NCBI GenBank assembly: GCA_028279185.1
Contig: JANQSS010000104.1
Location: 1 to 64,000 of the forward strand
Origin: Saprospiraceae bacterium
GTDB lineage: Bacteria > Bacteroidota > Bacteroidia > Chitinophagales > Saprospiraceae
DNA: 64,000 bases
Direction of reading: 5' to 3'
Part shown: positions 1 to 7,835 of the stretch, in pieces
Numbering within the stretch: position 1 is the stretch's first letter
How the letters are laid out: every line of letters starts with the position of its first letter
Notes under the pieces: generated by a model
The model's database searches: none
Told to the model about the DNA's origin: nothing
What the model saw: only the letters and a program-made list of their open reading frames with translations
Position numbers and translations under genes: made by a program

Positions 1-118
1 GTTTTTTTCTTTGCAATAATACTTTAAACGTTTAGTCCAAATGGCCGAAACCTTGGATTGGTCGTCTTTAACCCTTCATTAACACAACCCAATCCCTAAG
101 CATACGTTCATAATATAT

Positions 119-126
119 TACCTTTA
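119..126 (+). promoter_or_regulatory. Possible -7 element for the tail-specific protease
   Basis: TACCTTTA resembles the Bacteroidota -7 consensus TAnnTTTG and lies 42 bases before the ATG. No clear -33 TTG is visible at the right distance, so this is tentative. Bases 1-167 otherwise hold no gene that I can recognise. Confidence 0.25.
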
Positions 127-167
127 GAACAGGTTTAAGTACTACGTAGTTCAACTAATTCAGACTT

Positions 168-2312
168 ATGAAAAAGATCATTGCCCTGGCTATTCTTCCA
201 ATTATCCTGATTGCATTCGAGATTCCACAAGATTACGAGCAAAAGGAATCGCTGCTCATGCAGGCTGTTTTGACGCACCTTAATCGGATGCATTTTGATC
301 CAGTCCAGATAAATGATGATTATTCGGCAGAAGTCTTTGGCGAGTATTTAGATCGTTTAGATCCGAATAAACGCATTCTATTGGCATCTGAAATAGACCA
401 ACTGATTAAATATAAAAACAAAATTGATGAAGAAGTCAATGCGGCTTCGTTCGAATTCTTTGATGCCTCAGTAGAAATTATTGATGCAGCTGACCAACGT
501 GCTGAACGAATTTTTACAGAACTCATTGAATATGACTATGATTTTTCCAAAGAAGAAGCGGTTGAAACCGACAATGAAAAAATCTTGCATTGTGATGATG
601 AAACTGATTTACGTGAACGCTGGCGCAAAATTTTAAAACTTCAACTTCTAAGAGATATTCTGGACCATCAAGACAAGCAAGATGAAAAACTGAGAGAGAT
701 GGAAGAGGGATCTGATGATTCAGAGGGCATGGAAAAAGATGCTGATCAGGAAGAAGATTTTGAAATAAAAGATTTTGAGACACTCGCAACGGATGCGCGT
801 AATCGACTGAAAAAACGAATGGAAAGATGGTTTAACCGTCGACTAAAAAGTCGCCGGGTAGATCGATTAACTGCCTATATGAATTCAATTACATCGCTGT
901 ACGATCCGCATACAAATTACTTGAAGCCCAAAGACAAGCAAGATTTTAATTTGCGTATGTCTAACAGACTCGAAGGCATTGGTGCTCGCTTAACTCAGGA
1001 TGGAGACTATGTTAAAATTGTTGATGTCGTTCCCGGAGGGCCGGCATGGAAACAAGGTGATTTGGAAGTAGATGACATGATTATCAAGGTAGCGCAAGAG
1101 GATGACTTGCCTTTAGACGTCGTCGGCTGGCATATCGATGACGTAATTGGAAAAATCAGAGGAAAGAAGGGAACAAATGTTCGGTTATTTGTCAAAAAGG
1201 TGGATGGACGCGAGGTTGAGATTCCAATTACACGAGATATCATTGTTTTTGACGAGGGTTATGTCCGATCATACATTATTGAACATGAAGATTATAAGGA
1301 TAAAATAGGCTATATATTATTGCCGAGTTTTTATTTTGATAGCGGACGACTTGGAGGTCGAAATAGTGGGGAAGATGTTAAAAAGGAATTAGAAAAATTA
1401 AAAGCAGAAGGGGTTGATGGCGTTGTTTTAGACTTGCGAAACAATGGTGGTGGATCTTTGCGTGATGTTGTGGAGATGTCGGGATTCTTTATTGAAAAGG
1501 GCCCTGTCGTCCAGGTCAAGTCGAGAGGTGTTGCACCTAGAATTTTACAGGATAAAGATGCCTCGGTTGTATACGATGGACCACTTATCGTGATGGTTAA
1601 TCAAGGCTCAGCATCGGCTTCGGAAATACTTGCAGCCGCTATGCAAGATTACAAACGAGCTGTGATTATGGGGAATAAAACGTTCGGAAAAGGAACCGTC
1701 CAGCGGTTTTATAATCTAGATCGTTCCATCCGTGGCAATGATGAATTAAAGCCATTAGGTGAATTAAAAATTACAACCCAAAAATTCTTCAGAATAAATG
1801 GAGGTGCGACGCAATTAGAAGGTGTAACACCGGATATAGAATTACCAGATCCGTATCAACATTTTAGTCGCGGTGAGCGTGACTATGATCATGCAATGGC
1901 TTGGACAAAGATTGACGAAGCAGATTACAATCAGCAAGTGTATAACATGTCAAACTTGGAAGACTTGGTTGCCAGAAGCCAAAAACGCATTGCTGAAAAT
2001 GAGACATTTAATCGGGTGAACGAATATGCACATTTGCTAAAAGAAAACAGAGATCGAACCATATATCCGCTGTCATTTAACAACTTCGTGAAAGAAGAAA
2101 AAGCAATTGATGAGTCATTTGACAATTATGAAAAACTCTACCCTAAAATCGAAGCTTACAGTATCGACTATATTCCTTCCGACTGGGAAGAGATTCAATC
2201 TGATTCTACTAAATTGGAACGAAATGAACGCATCGTCAAGGAATTATATAAAGATGTGGAATTGGAGGAAGCAACAGCAGTAATGCACGATATGATTCAT
2301 CTTAGGCAATAA
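168..2312 (+). CDS. prc: Carboxy-terminal (tail-specific) processing protease, S41 family
   Basis: This 714-residue protein is a periplasmic Tsp/Prc-type protease, which degrades or trims envelope proteins from their C-termini. An N-terminal hydrophobic stretch (residues 1-18) looks like an export signal. A long helical N-terminal region is followed by a PDZ domain (about 265-350, with the IGARL carboxylate-binding region) and the S41 catalytic core. The Tsp motif SASASE is at 481-486 and FGKGTVQ at 506-512, giving a Ser483/Lys508 dyad by alignment with E. coli Tsp. The C-terminal 170 residues match the charged tail of the Tsp family. An acidic insertion (about 175-200, rich in D/E) is unusual but sits in a loop region. 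It starts with ATG and is followed by a strong terminator, so it is probably monocistronic. Family assignment is secure; the substrate is unknown. Confidence 0.95.
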   Translation: MKKIIALAILPIILIAFEIPQDYEQKESLLMQAVLTHLNRMHFDPVQINDDYSAEVFGEYLDRLDPNKRILLASEIDQLIKYKNKIDEEVNAASFEFFDASVEIIDAADQRAERIFTELIEYDYDFSKEEAVETDNEKILHCDDETDLRERWRKILKLQLLRDILDHQDKQDEKLREMEEGSDDSEGMEKDADQEEDFEIKDFETLATDARNRLKKRMERWFNRRLKSRRVDRLTAYMNSITSLYDPHTNYLKPKDKQDFNLRMSNRLEGIGARLTQDGDYVKIVDVVPGGPAWKQGDLEVDDMIIKVAQEDDLPLDVVGWHIDDVIGKIRGKKGTNVRLFVKKVDGREVEIPITRDIIVFDEGYVRSYIIEHEDYKDKIGYILLPSFYFDSGRLGGRNSGEDVKKELEKLKAEGVDGVVLDLRNNGGGSLRDVVEMSGFFIEKGPVVQVKSRGVAPRILQDKDASVVYDGPLIVMVNQGSASASEILAAAMQDYKRAVIMGNKTFGKGTVQRFYNLDRSIRGNDELKPLGELKITTQKFFRINGGATQLEGVTPDIELPDPYQHFSRGERDYDHAMAWTKIDEADYNQQVYNMSNLEDLVARSQKRIAENETFNRVNEYAHLLKENRDRTIYPLSFNNFVKEEKAIDESFDNYEKLYPKIEAYSIDYIPSDWEEIQSDSTKLERNERIVKELYKDVELEEATAVMHDMIHLRQ

Positions 2313-2342
2313 TTAAATAGGTCTTTCTTTTTAAAGTAAGTT

Positions 2343-2378
2343 AAAAGCCATCTTGAAGCGAGTCAAGATGGCTTTTTT
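2343..2378 (+). terminator. Rho-independent terminator after the tail-specific protease
   Basis: A 14-bp perfect stem (arms 2343-2356 and 2363-2376, containing AGCCATCTTGA and its complement) closes a 6-base loop and runs into six T residues. It separates the protease from the ABC-F gene. Confidence 0.9.
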
Positions 2379-2518
2379 GCTTCTGTTTGAATTTGTTTTA
2401 CCAAATATTTTCATTGCTACTGGCTTTGATAATTTGATTAAAACCATATCGGAAGAACGTATTCTGGAGAACCCAGATAGTTGTCCTTATTCATTGGTTT
2501 TTAATACTTTCGTGAGCT

Positions 2519-4369
2519 ATGAATTACCTATCGCTAAAAGGGGTTTCAAAGGCATATGGGGATCGCGTCCTGTTTAACGATGTGGAGTTATACATCAATA
2601 AGGGAGATAAGGCAGCGTTGATTGCAAAAAATGGAAGTGGTAAAACAAGTTTACTGCGCATCATTACTGGCGAAGAAATGCCTGATGGAACTTCCGCTAT
2701 TCGCGAACTGCATCCGAATGTAAAATTGGGATACCTCGAACAGAACACCAAATTACCGGAAGCACACACGATACTTGATTTCATTTTTGATGAGGGTAAC
2801 GATCGCATCAAAACTTTGAAGAAATATGAATCTCTGTTGCAAAATCCTCACCATGATGCAAAAGAGTTGCAAGCACTGAGCGATAAAATTGATCGCCTAA
2901 AAGCCTGGGACGAAGAGGCTAGAATAAAAGAAATTTTATTCAAATTAGGTATCGAACAATTGGAAGCGAAAATCAGCACGCTTTCTGGCGGACAAAAGAA
3001 AAGACTTGCATTGGCCCATGTTCTGATTCAAGAACCTGATTTTTTAATTCTTGATGAACCCACTAACCATCTTGACATTGACATGATTGAGTGGTTGGAA
3101 GAACATTTATCAAATCCAAACCTTACACTTCTATTAATTACGCACGATCGGTACTTTCTTGATCGTATTTGCGATTATATATTTGAATTGGACAATGCAC
3201 GCGTTTTGAAATATTCCGGAGCCTATTCGATGTATTTGGAAAAAAAATCAATGAATGAGTATACTGAGCAGCGTGCTTATGAGCAAAATAAAAAACTGTA
3301 CAAATCAGAGTTAGAATGGATCAGACGGCAACCTAAAGCACGAGGAACGAAGGCCAAGTCTCGTATTGACAAATTTTATCAAATAAAAAATGAAGTTTAT
3401 GGTAGACATTCAAAAGATGAATTAAAATTACTCATAAAGCCAGAGAGACTTGGGAATAAAATCGCCGAATGCCAATACATATCCAAAAGCTTCGGTAACA
3501 AGCTAATACTGGACAATTTCCATTACAAATTTAGCCGAACTGATCGGATCGGAATTATAGGGCCAAATGGTGCAGGAAAAACCACGTTTATTAAACTGCT
3601 GATCGGAGAAGAAAAACCGACAAGTGGAAAAGTTGTCATTGGAGATACAGTGAAATTTGGGTACTATTCGCAACACGGGCTGATAGCAAACGAGGGGAGA
3701 AGAGTAATTGATGTTGTCCGAGATGTGGCTGAATTCATTCCTATGGAAAAAGGGAAGAAGTTGACGGCCGAGACGCTATTGGAAAACTTTTTATTTCCAC
3801 GATCTCAACAGCAAGTTTATGTTTCAAGATTGAGCGGAGGAGAAAGACGACGTCTTCATTTATTGACAATATTGATGACCAACCCTAACTTCTTAATTCT
3901 CGACGAGCCAACGAATGATTTGGACATTTACACCTTGCAAATATTAGAAGAATACTTAATTGAATTTCCAGGTGTTCTCGTTGTTGTGTCGCATGATCGA
4001 TTCTTTATGGATAAAATTGTTGATCACATTTTTGTCATGACAGGAGACGGCGACGTAGAAGATTTTCCTGGTAACTATGCGGACTATAAATATCGCGGAG
4101 GTGATCAAAAGGAGAAGGCCTCCATATCTCTTGATAGTACACCCAAGCCTTTGGCAAATAACTATGAAGAACGCAAGCAAGTGAAAAACAAAATTCGTTC
4201 GATTGAACGGAAACTTGACGGTCTCGAAAATCGCAAGGCCGAAATCAATAACTCATTCCTGCAGGAGGGGCTTAACCCGGATGATGCCATAAATCTGTCC
4301 AAAGAATTAAACAACATCAATCAACAGATAGAAGAACTGGAAATGGAGTGGATGAAACTGTCAGAGTAA
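2519..4369 (+). CDS. ABC-F family ATP-binding protein (Uup-like)
   Basis: A soluble protein with two ABC ATPase domains and no membrane segments, the hallmark of the ABC-F class that acts on ribosomes or, for Uup, in DNA/ribosome maintenance. Domain 1 has Walker A NGSGKTSL near residue 40, signature LSGGQKKR near 155, and Walker B FLILDEPTNHLD. Domain 2 has NGAGKTTF near 347 and LSGGERRR near 440, with a second LILDEPTND. The domains are joined by the basic linker typical of ABC-F proteins (WIRRQPKARGTKAKSRID), and the C-terminus (about 545-616) is a predicted coiled coil as in Uup. The ATG at 2519 gives a normal 616-residue family length. Whether it is Uup or another ABC-F subclass needs a phylogeny. 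Confidence 0.92.
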   Translation: MNYLSLKGVSKAYGDRVLFNDVELYINKGDKAALIAKNGSGKTSLLRIITGEEMPDGTSAIRELHPNVKLGYLEQNTKLPEAHTILDFIFDEGNDRIKTLKKYESLLQNPHHDAKELQALSDKIDRLKAWDEEARIKEILFKLGIEQLEAKISTLSGGQKKRLALAHVLIQEPDFLILDEPTNHLDIDMIEWLEEHLSNPNLTLLLITHDRYFLDRICDYIFELDNARVLKYSGAYSMYLEKKSMNEYTEQRAYEQNKKLYKSELEWIRRQPKARGTKAKSRIDKFYQIKNEVYGRHSKDELKLLIKPERLGNKIAECQYISKSFGNKLILDNFHYKFSRTDRIGIIGPNGAGKTTFIKLLIGEEKPTSGKVVIGDTVKFGYYSQHGLIANEGRRVIDVVRDVAEFIPMEKGKKLTAETLLENFLFPRSQQQVYVSRLSGGERRRLHLLTILMTNPNFLILDEPTNDLDIYTLQILEEYLIEFPGVLVVVSHDRFFMDKIVDHIFVMTGDGDVEDFPGNYADYKYRGGDQKEKASISLDSTPKPLANNYEERKQVKNKIRSIERKLDGLENRKAEINNSFLQEGLNPDDAINLSKELNNINQQIEELEMEWMKLSE

Positions 4370-4418
4370 TTTAAAATTGTACAGAATACACTCGTCCCAG
4401 TCCGATCTACCGAATGTC

Positions 4419-4922
4419 CTATTTTGACGACAATTCTTCCAGTTTTTCCTCCAGCTCATATTCATCACCGGGAACATAGCCGGAATGTTCATAAACGATT
4501 ACTCCCTCTTCATCAATTATGAAAGTTTGGGGAACCGTTTGAAAATTCAAGGCTTTTTGCAAGTCCTGATTAGGATCAAGGTAGATTTGATAATCCCAAC
4601 CTTTTTGTGCTACCATGGGTCCTACTTTAGCAGAACTTCTCGCATTATCGACGCTTATGGCTACTAGTTCGGCATTGTATAACTCATCCCATTCTTCATA
4701 TACCTCCGAGATGGCATCTAGTTCTTTTTTACAAGGCGAACACCATGTGGCCCAAAAGCTAATGACAGTCAATTTGCCATTGCTGGCGTGGTCTAAGATG
4801 CTCACCTTTTCACCGGAAAGCTTGCTCACTTTGGTGTCAGGCAAGGTTTTTTGAGCAAACAAAGATGCGGTGCACATGAGGGCTGCTATGATCATAGTTG
4901 TAAGACGCATTGAGATTTTCAT
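4419..4922 (-). CDS. TlpA-like periplasmic thiol-disulfide oxidoreductase
   Basis: A 167-residue exported thioredoxin-fold protein. Residues 1-23 form a signal peptide ending in SLFAQ. The active site WATWCSPCKKE has Cys61 and Cys64, and the cis-proline loop is VPQTF. TlpA/ResA-like proteins reduce or exchange disulfides in the envelope. It is divergent from the DUF6029 outer-membrane gene at 5043 across 120 bp, and an Omp28-like protein with its own CxxC lies two genes away, so the three probably form a functional group. The partner protein is not known from sequence. Confidence 0.92.
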   Translation of the reverse strand: MKISMRLTTMIIAALMCTASLFAQKTLPDTKVSKLSGEKVSILDHASNGKLTVISFWATWCSPCKKELDAISEVYEEWDELYNAELVAISVDNARSSAKVGPMVAQKGWDYQIYLDPNQDLQKALNFQTVPQTFIIDEEGVIVYEHSGYVPGDEYELEEKLEELSSK

Positions 4923-5042
4923 TTAGATGTGAAGTTTACTTTTCAGAAAGACAAATTTAACAACATAAAAGTCAAACAATTTTATCCCCATCACTGGGAA
5001 AAGCCTTTACTTTAACCTCCAATTAACATTCCTCACAAGCTT

Positions 5043-6707
5043 ATGTTACAGCAATTCCGTTTTACCCTCCTTTTCTTATGCATTTTGCTCTGCTATATGG
5101 GCAAAAGCCAAGATGTTGGTGTTTTTTCAGGAGATCTGGAAATTGGGACTAATTTCTTCATCAATGACGAAAAAATTGTGGCACCGGGCATTCCTCAATA
5201 CGAGAATCAGCTCGTAGGTATTGATGGGTGGCTCAATCTGGCTTATGCGTATAAAGGTTTTACAGTCGGTATGCGATTTGATATGTTCAATAACTCGAAC
5301 CTACAAAACCCAAATGCCTCATTCAATGGAACGGGAATTGGACGTTGGTACATTAACAAAAAGATTCATAAGCTTGATATTACTGCCGGTTTTATTTATG
5401 ATCAAATAGGATCTGGTATCATCTATCGCGCATATGAGCAACGGCCCTTATTCATTGATAATGCGCTGCAAGGACTTAGATTGGCCTATGATTTGAATGA
5501 CGATTGGCGAGTCGTCGCATTTGGCGGCAAACAAAAGAATCCACTTGAAATCAGCGAAAATAGTCTATCGAAAGGCTTGACACATGGAGCCAATATCAAA
5601 GGATTGTATATTGAAGGTTTCATTCCCCCAGGTGAGAACAAAATTTCCATTTCGCCCGGTTTTGGTGTTGTTAATAGAACATTGACGACCGAAACGATTT
5701 CCAATTTGCAAAATATCACCGCATTATATCTCGGTGATGACAAAACACAAGTCGAACTTAAGTACAATGTGTACGCATTTTCGCTATACAATCGATTAAC
5801 TGTAGGCGGATTTTCATGGTATGTGGAGGGTGCATATAAAACGGACAGTCCAATATTTGATCAATTTGATGAAAAGGTGAACGCTGTCGGGCCTCCGAGC
5901 TTAGGTCAATTTGTAAACCATGATGGAACGGTTTTTTATTCCAGTTTGTCATTTGCTCAGAAAGGGTTTGGGATTGTATTGGAAGGTAAGCGAACAGAGC
6001 ATTTCTCGTTTCGCACCGATCCGACATTAGGTGCGCTGAATGGGTTGATCAATTTTATTCCGCCGATGAACCGGGAGAATACTTATCGTCTAACTTCTCG
6101 CTATAGTCCGGCAACACAGGATTTTGGGGAGCAGGCATTTCAAGCAGATGTACGATATAGCCCAAATAAAAAATTGAGTTTTAATGTGAATTTTTCGAAT
6201 ATTTCTGATTTACGAGATGATTTATTGTACAGAGAATATTATGTTGAAGCGTTGTATAAAAAAGCCCGAAAATATAGGTTGAAAGGTGGTCTGCAACTCG
6301 TCGAATATAATCAACGGGTGTATGAAGTAAAGGCGGTTACCGAAAATGTTCAAACAGTTGTCCCGTTTGTTGAACTATTGTACAAATTGGATAGAAAAAA
6401 ATCTATTCGTTTTGAAGGTCAATATATGGATACGGAGCAAGATTTTGGAAGTTGGCTTTTTGCGTTGGTTGAATTTGGGGCAGCACCACATTGGGTTTTT
6501 ACCGTATCTGATATGTACAATATTGACCCTGCAAAAGGTGGAGATAAAATTCATTATCCCACTGCCGGTGTCGTATATACGCATAAAAGTAACAGATTTG
6601 GACTATCTTATGTTAAACAAGTGGAAGGTATTGTTTGCGCTGGAGGTGTATGTAGGTTGGAGCCCGCATTTAGTGGGGTGAAGCTTTCAATTAATTCTAC
6701 ATTTTAA
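5043..6707 (+). CDS. DUF6029-like outer-membrane protein
   Basis: A 554-residue exported protein. Residues 1-22 form a signal peptide ending in YMGKSQ. The rest alternates aromatic and polar residues in repeated amphipathic strands with tight turns, ending in KLSINSTF, a terminal-Phe strand typical of outer-membrane beta-barrels. The first 150 residues match what I recall of the Bacteroidota family DUF6029, whose function is not established. It lies 14 bases before the Omp28-like lipoprotein, so the two are almost certainly co-transcribed, and is divergent from the TlpA-like gene. The barrel prediction is inference from the sequence pattern; the family name is from memory and should be checked with a profile search. 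Confidence 0.8.
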   Translation: MLQQFRFTLLFLCILLCYMGKSQDVGVFSGDLEIGTNFFINDEKIVAPGIPQYENQLVGIDGWLNLAYAYKGFTVGMRFDMFNNSNLQNPNASFNGTGIGRWYINKKIHKLDITAGFIYDQIGSGIIYRAYEQRPLFIDNALQGLRLAYDLNDDWRVVAFGGKQKNPLEISENSLSKGLTHGANIKGLYIEGFIPPGENKISISPGFGVVNRTLTTETISNLQNITALYLGDDKTQVELKYNVYAFSLYNRLTVGGFSWYVEGAYKTDSPIFDQFDEKVNAVGPPSLGQFVNHDGTVFYSSLSFAQKGFGIVLEGKRTEHFSFRTDPTLGALNGLINFIPPMNRENTYRLTSRYSPATQDFGEQAFQADVRYSPNKKLSFNVNFSNISDLRDDLLYREYYVEALYKKARKYRLKGGLQLVEYNQRVYEVKAVTENVQTVVPFVELLYKLDRKKSIRFEGQYMDTEQDFGSWLFALVEFGAAPHWVFTVSDMYNIDPAKGGDKIHYPTAGVVYTHKSNRFGLSYVKQVEGIVCAGGVCRLEPAFSGVKLSINSTF

Positions 6708-6721
6708 AGAAGTAATTTATT

Positions 6722-7546
6722 ATGAAAAAGTTTTTATTCATGTTTTCATGCGTTTTGTTTCTTTTTTCTTGTGAAGAAGAACCTGTTGAAATGCTTCCCA
6801 CGGAAATACCGCCTGGAGATAAGAAAATACTGATAGAAGATTTTACAGGAGTAAGTTGCCCAAATTGTCCGGAGGGGGCTCGACTCATAGAAAATTTAAA
6901 AGCAACTTTTCCAGATAGAATTGTTTCGCTCGCAGTATACACCGATGGTTTTGATGATAGAGAACCTGAAAGTTTATATGATTTTAAAATTGAAGAAGGT
7001 CAGATGATGCAGGATTACATAGGAACCCTTATTGGAAAACCTTCTGCCGGTATTAATCGTATTTTTAATCCCGTTGATATGAATCGATTTTTTCTTATTC
7101 CGTCGACATGGACGACTCCGGTGCAAAATGGATTAAATGCGAACAGTGAGGTCAATCTAACTTTGGTAGCAAATTATGACTCGGACTCCAGAATTGTAAC
7201 CGGTGGAATTTCCGTCATTCCGGTTGTCGATATTGATATTCAAGTGAGCTACACCATAGTAATCGCAGAATCGCATATCATCGATCCTCAAATCGATGGT
7301 CAGGAAGTGATTTATGATTACGAGCATAATCATGTTTTAAGAGACGTCATTACCGCTCCGGCAGGCGAAGTTTTAAGTAGTTCATTGACAAGAGGTGAAA
7401 TAGTAAACCAACCGTACAGTTACCAACTACCAGAAGAAGACGGCTGGTGGGTAGCTGAAAATTGCGAGATTATCGCCTTTGTACATTTATCGCAAGGCAG
7501 CGAACGACGAGTGCTACAGGTTGAGAAAATGGATTTAATTAATTAA
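6722..7546 (+). CDS. Omp28-like lipoprotein with CxxC motif
   Basis: A 274-residue lipoprotein: MKKFLFMFSCVLFLFSC places the lipidated Cys at 17. A thioredoxin-like segment follows, with DFTGVSCPNCPEG (Cys46 and Cys49) as in Omp28-related proteins of Bacteroidota. The C-terminal half (from about 140) looks like a beta-sandwich domain. It starts 14 bases after the DUF6029-like gene. The CPNC motif suggests redox activity or disulfide bonding at the outer membrane, but Omp28 proteins have no firmly assigned reaction. Confidence 0.85.
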   Translation: MKKFLFMFSCVLFLFSCEEEPVEMLPTEIPPGDKKILIEDFTGVSCPNCPEGARLIENLKATFPDRIVSLAVYTDGFDDREPESLYDFKIEEGQMMQDYIGTLIGKPSAGINRIFNPVDMNRFFLIPSTWTTPVQNGLNANSEVNLTLVANYDSDSRIVTGGISVIPVVDIDIQVSYTIVIAESHIIDPQIDGQEVIYDYEHNHVLRDVITAPAGEVLSSSLTRGEIVNQPYSYQLPEEDGWWVAENCEIIAFVHLSQGSERRVLQVEKMDLIN

Positions 7547-7639
7547 TTCATGCCACAATCGGGTCAATTTCGAATTATTAGGTTATCAATCTTTAACCTT
7601 ACTGACGTTGACCACCTTAACTAAAAAAAGACTTCAGTG

Positions 7640-7804
7640 TCAAGTATCCTCACCGACAATCTTACCCAGGGATTTATAGTCCTCATCTGTTATAATTCGG
7701 ACTTCGCTGTGTAATCCAAACTTAATCATAATGCTGTTCCAATGACAGTCATCTGCACGCACAAAACGTACGATATCTAAATACGTTCGGCTTCTAATTC
7801 TTCC
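7640..7804 (-). pseudogene. Possible gene remnant or very short ORF
   Basis: In the 289-bp gap before pheT one minus-strand frame is open for 54 codons between stops and reads like protein (it includes YLDIVRFVRADDCHW and VRIITDEDYKSLGKIV). There is no ATG near its upstream end; only a GTG and an internal ATG could start 40 or 29 residues. A weak hairpin and a T run (minus strand, about 7638 to 7625) follow the stop. It may be the decayed 3' end of a gene or a genuine microprotein. I do not recognise a family. Confidence 0.25.
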
Positions 7805-7805
7805 C

Positions 7806-7813
7806 TACCTTTG
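7806..7813 (+). promoter_or_regulatory. -7 element of the pheT promoter
   Basis: TACCTTTG matches the Bacteroidota -7 consensus exactly and lies 22 bases before the pheT ATG. A TTCGG about 20 bases upstream could serve as the -33 element. Confidence 0.55.
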
Positions 7814-7835
7814 CCGCCTTTAATAAACTTGATTA

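Noticed and set aside
2353..2577. A 74-codon TTG-started frame before the ABC-F gene
   Set aside because: It begins inside the terminator stem and overlaps the ABC-F start; no domain or homology pattern.
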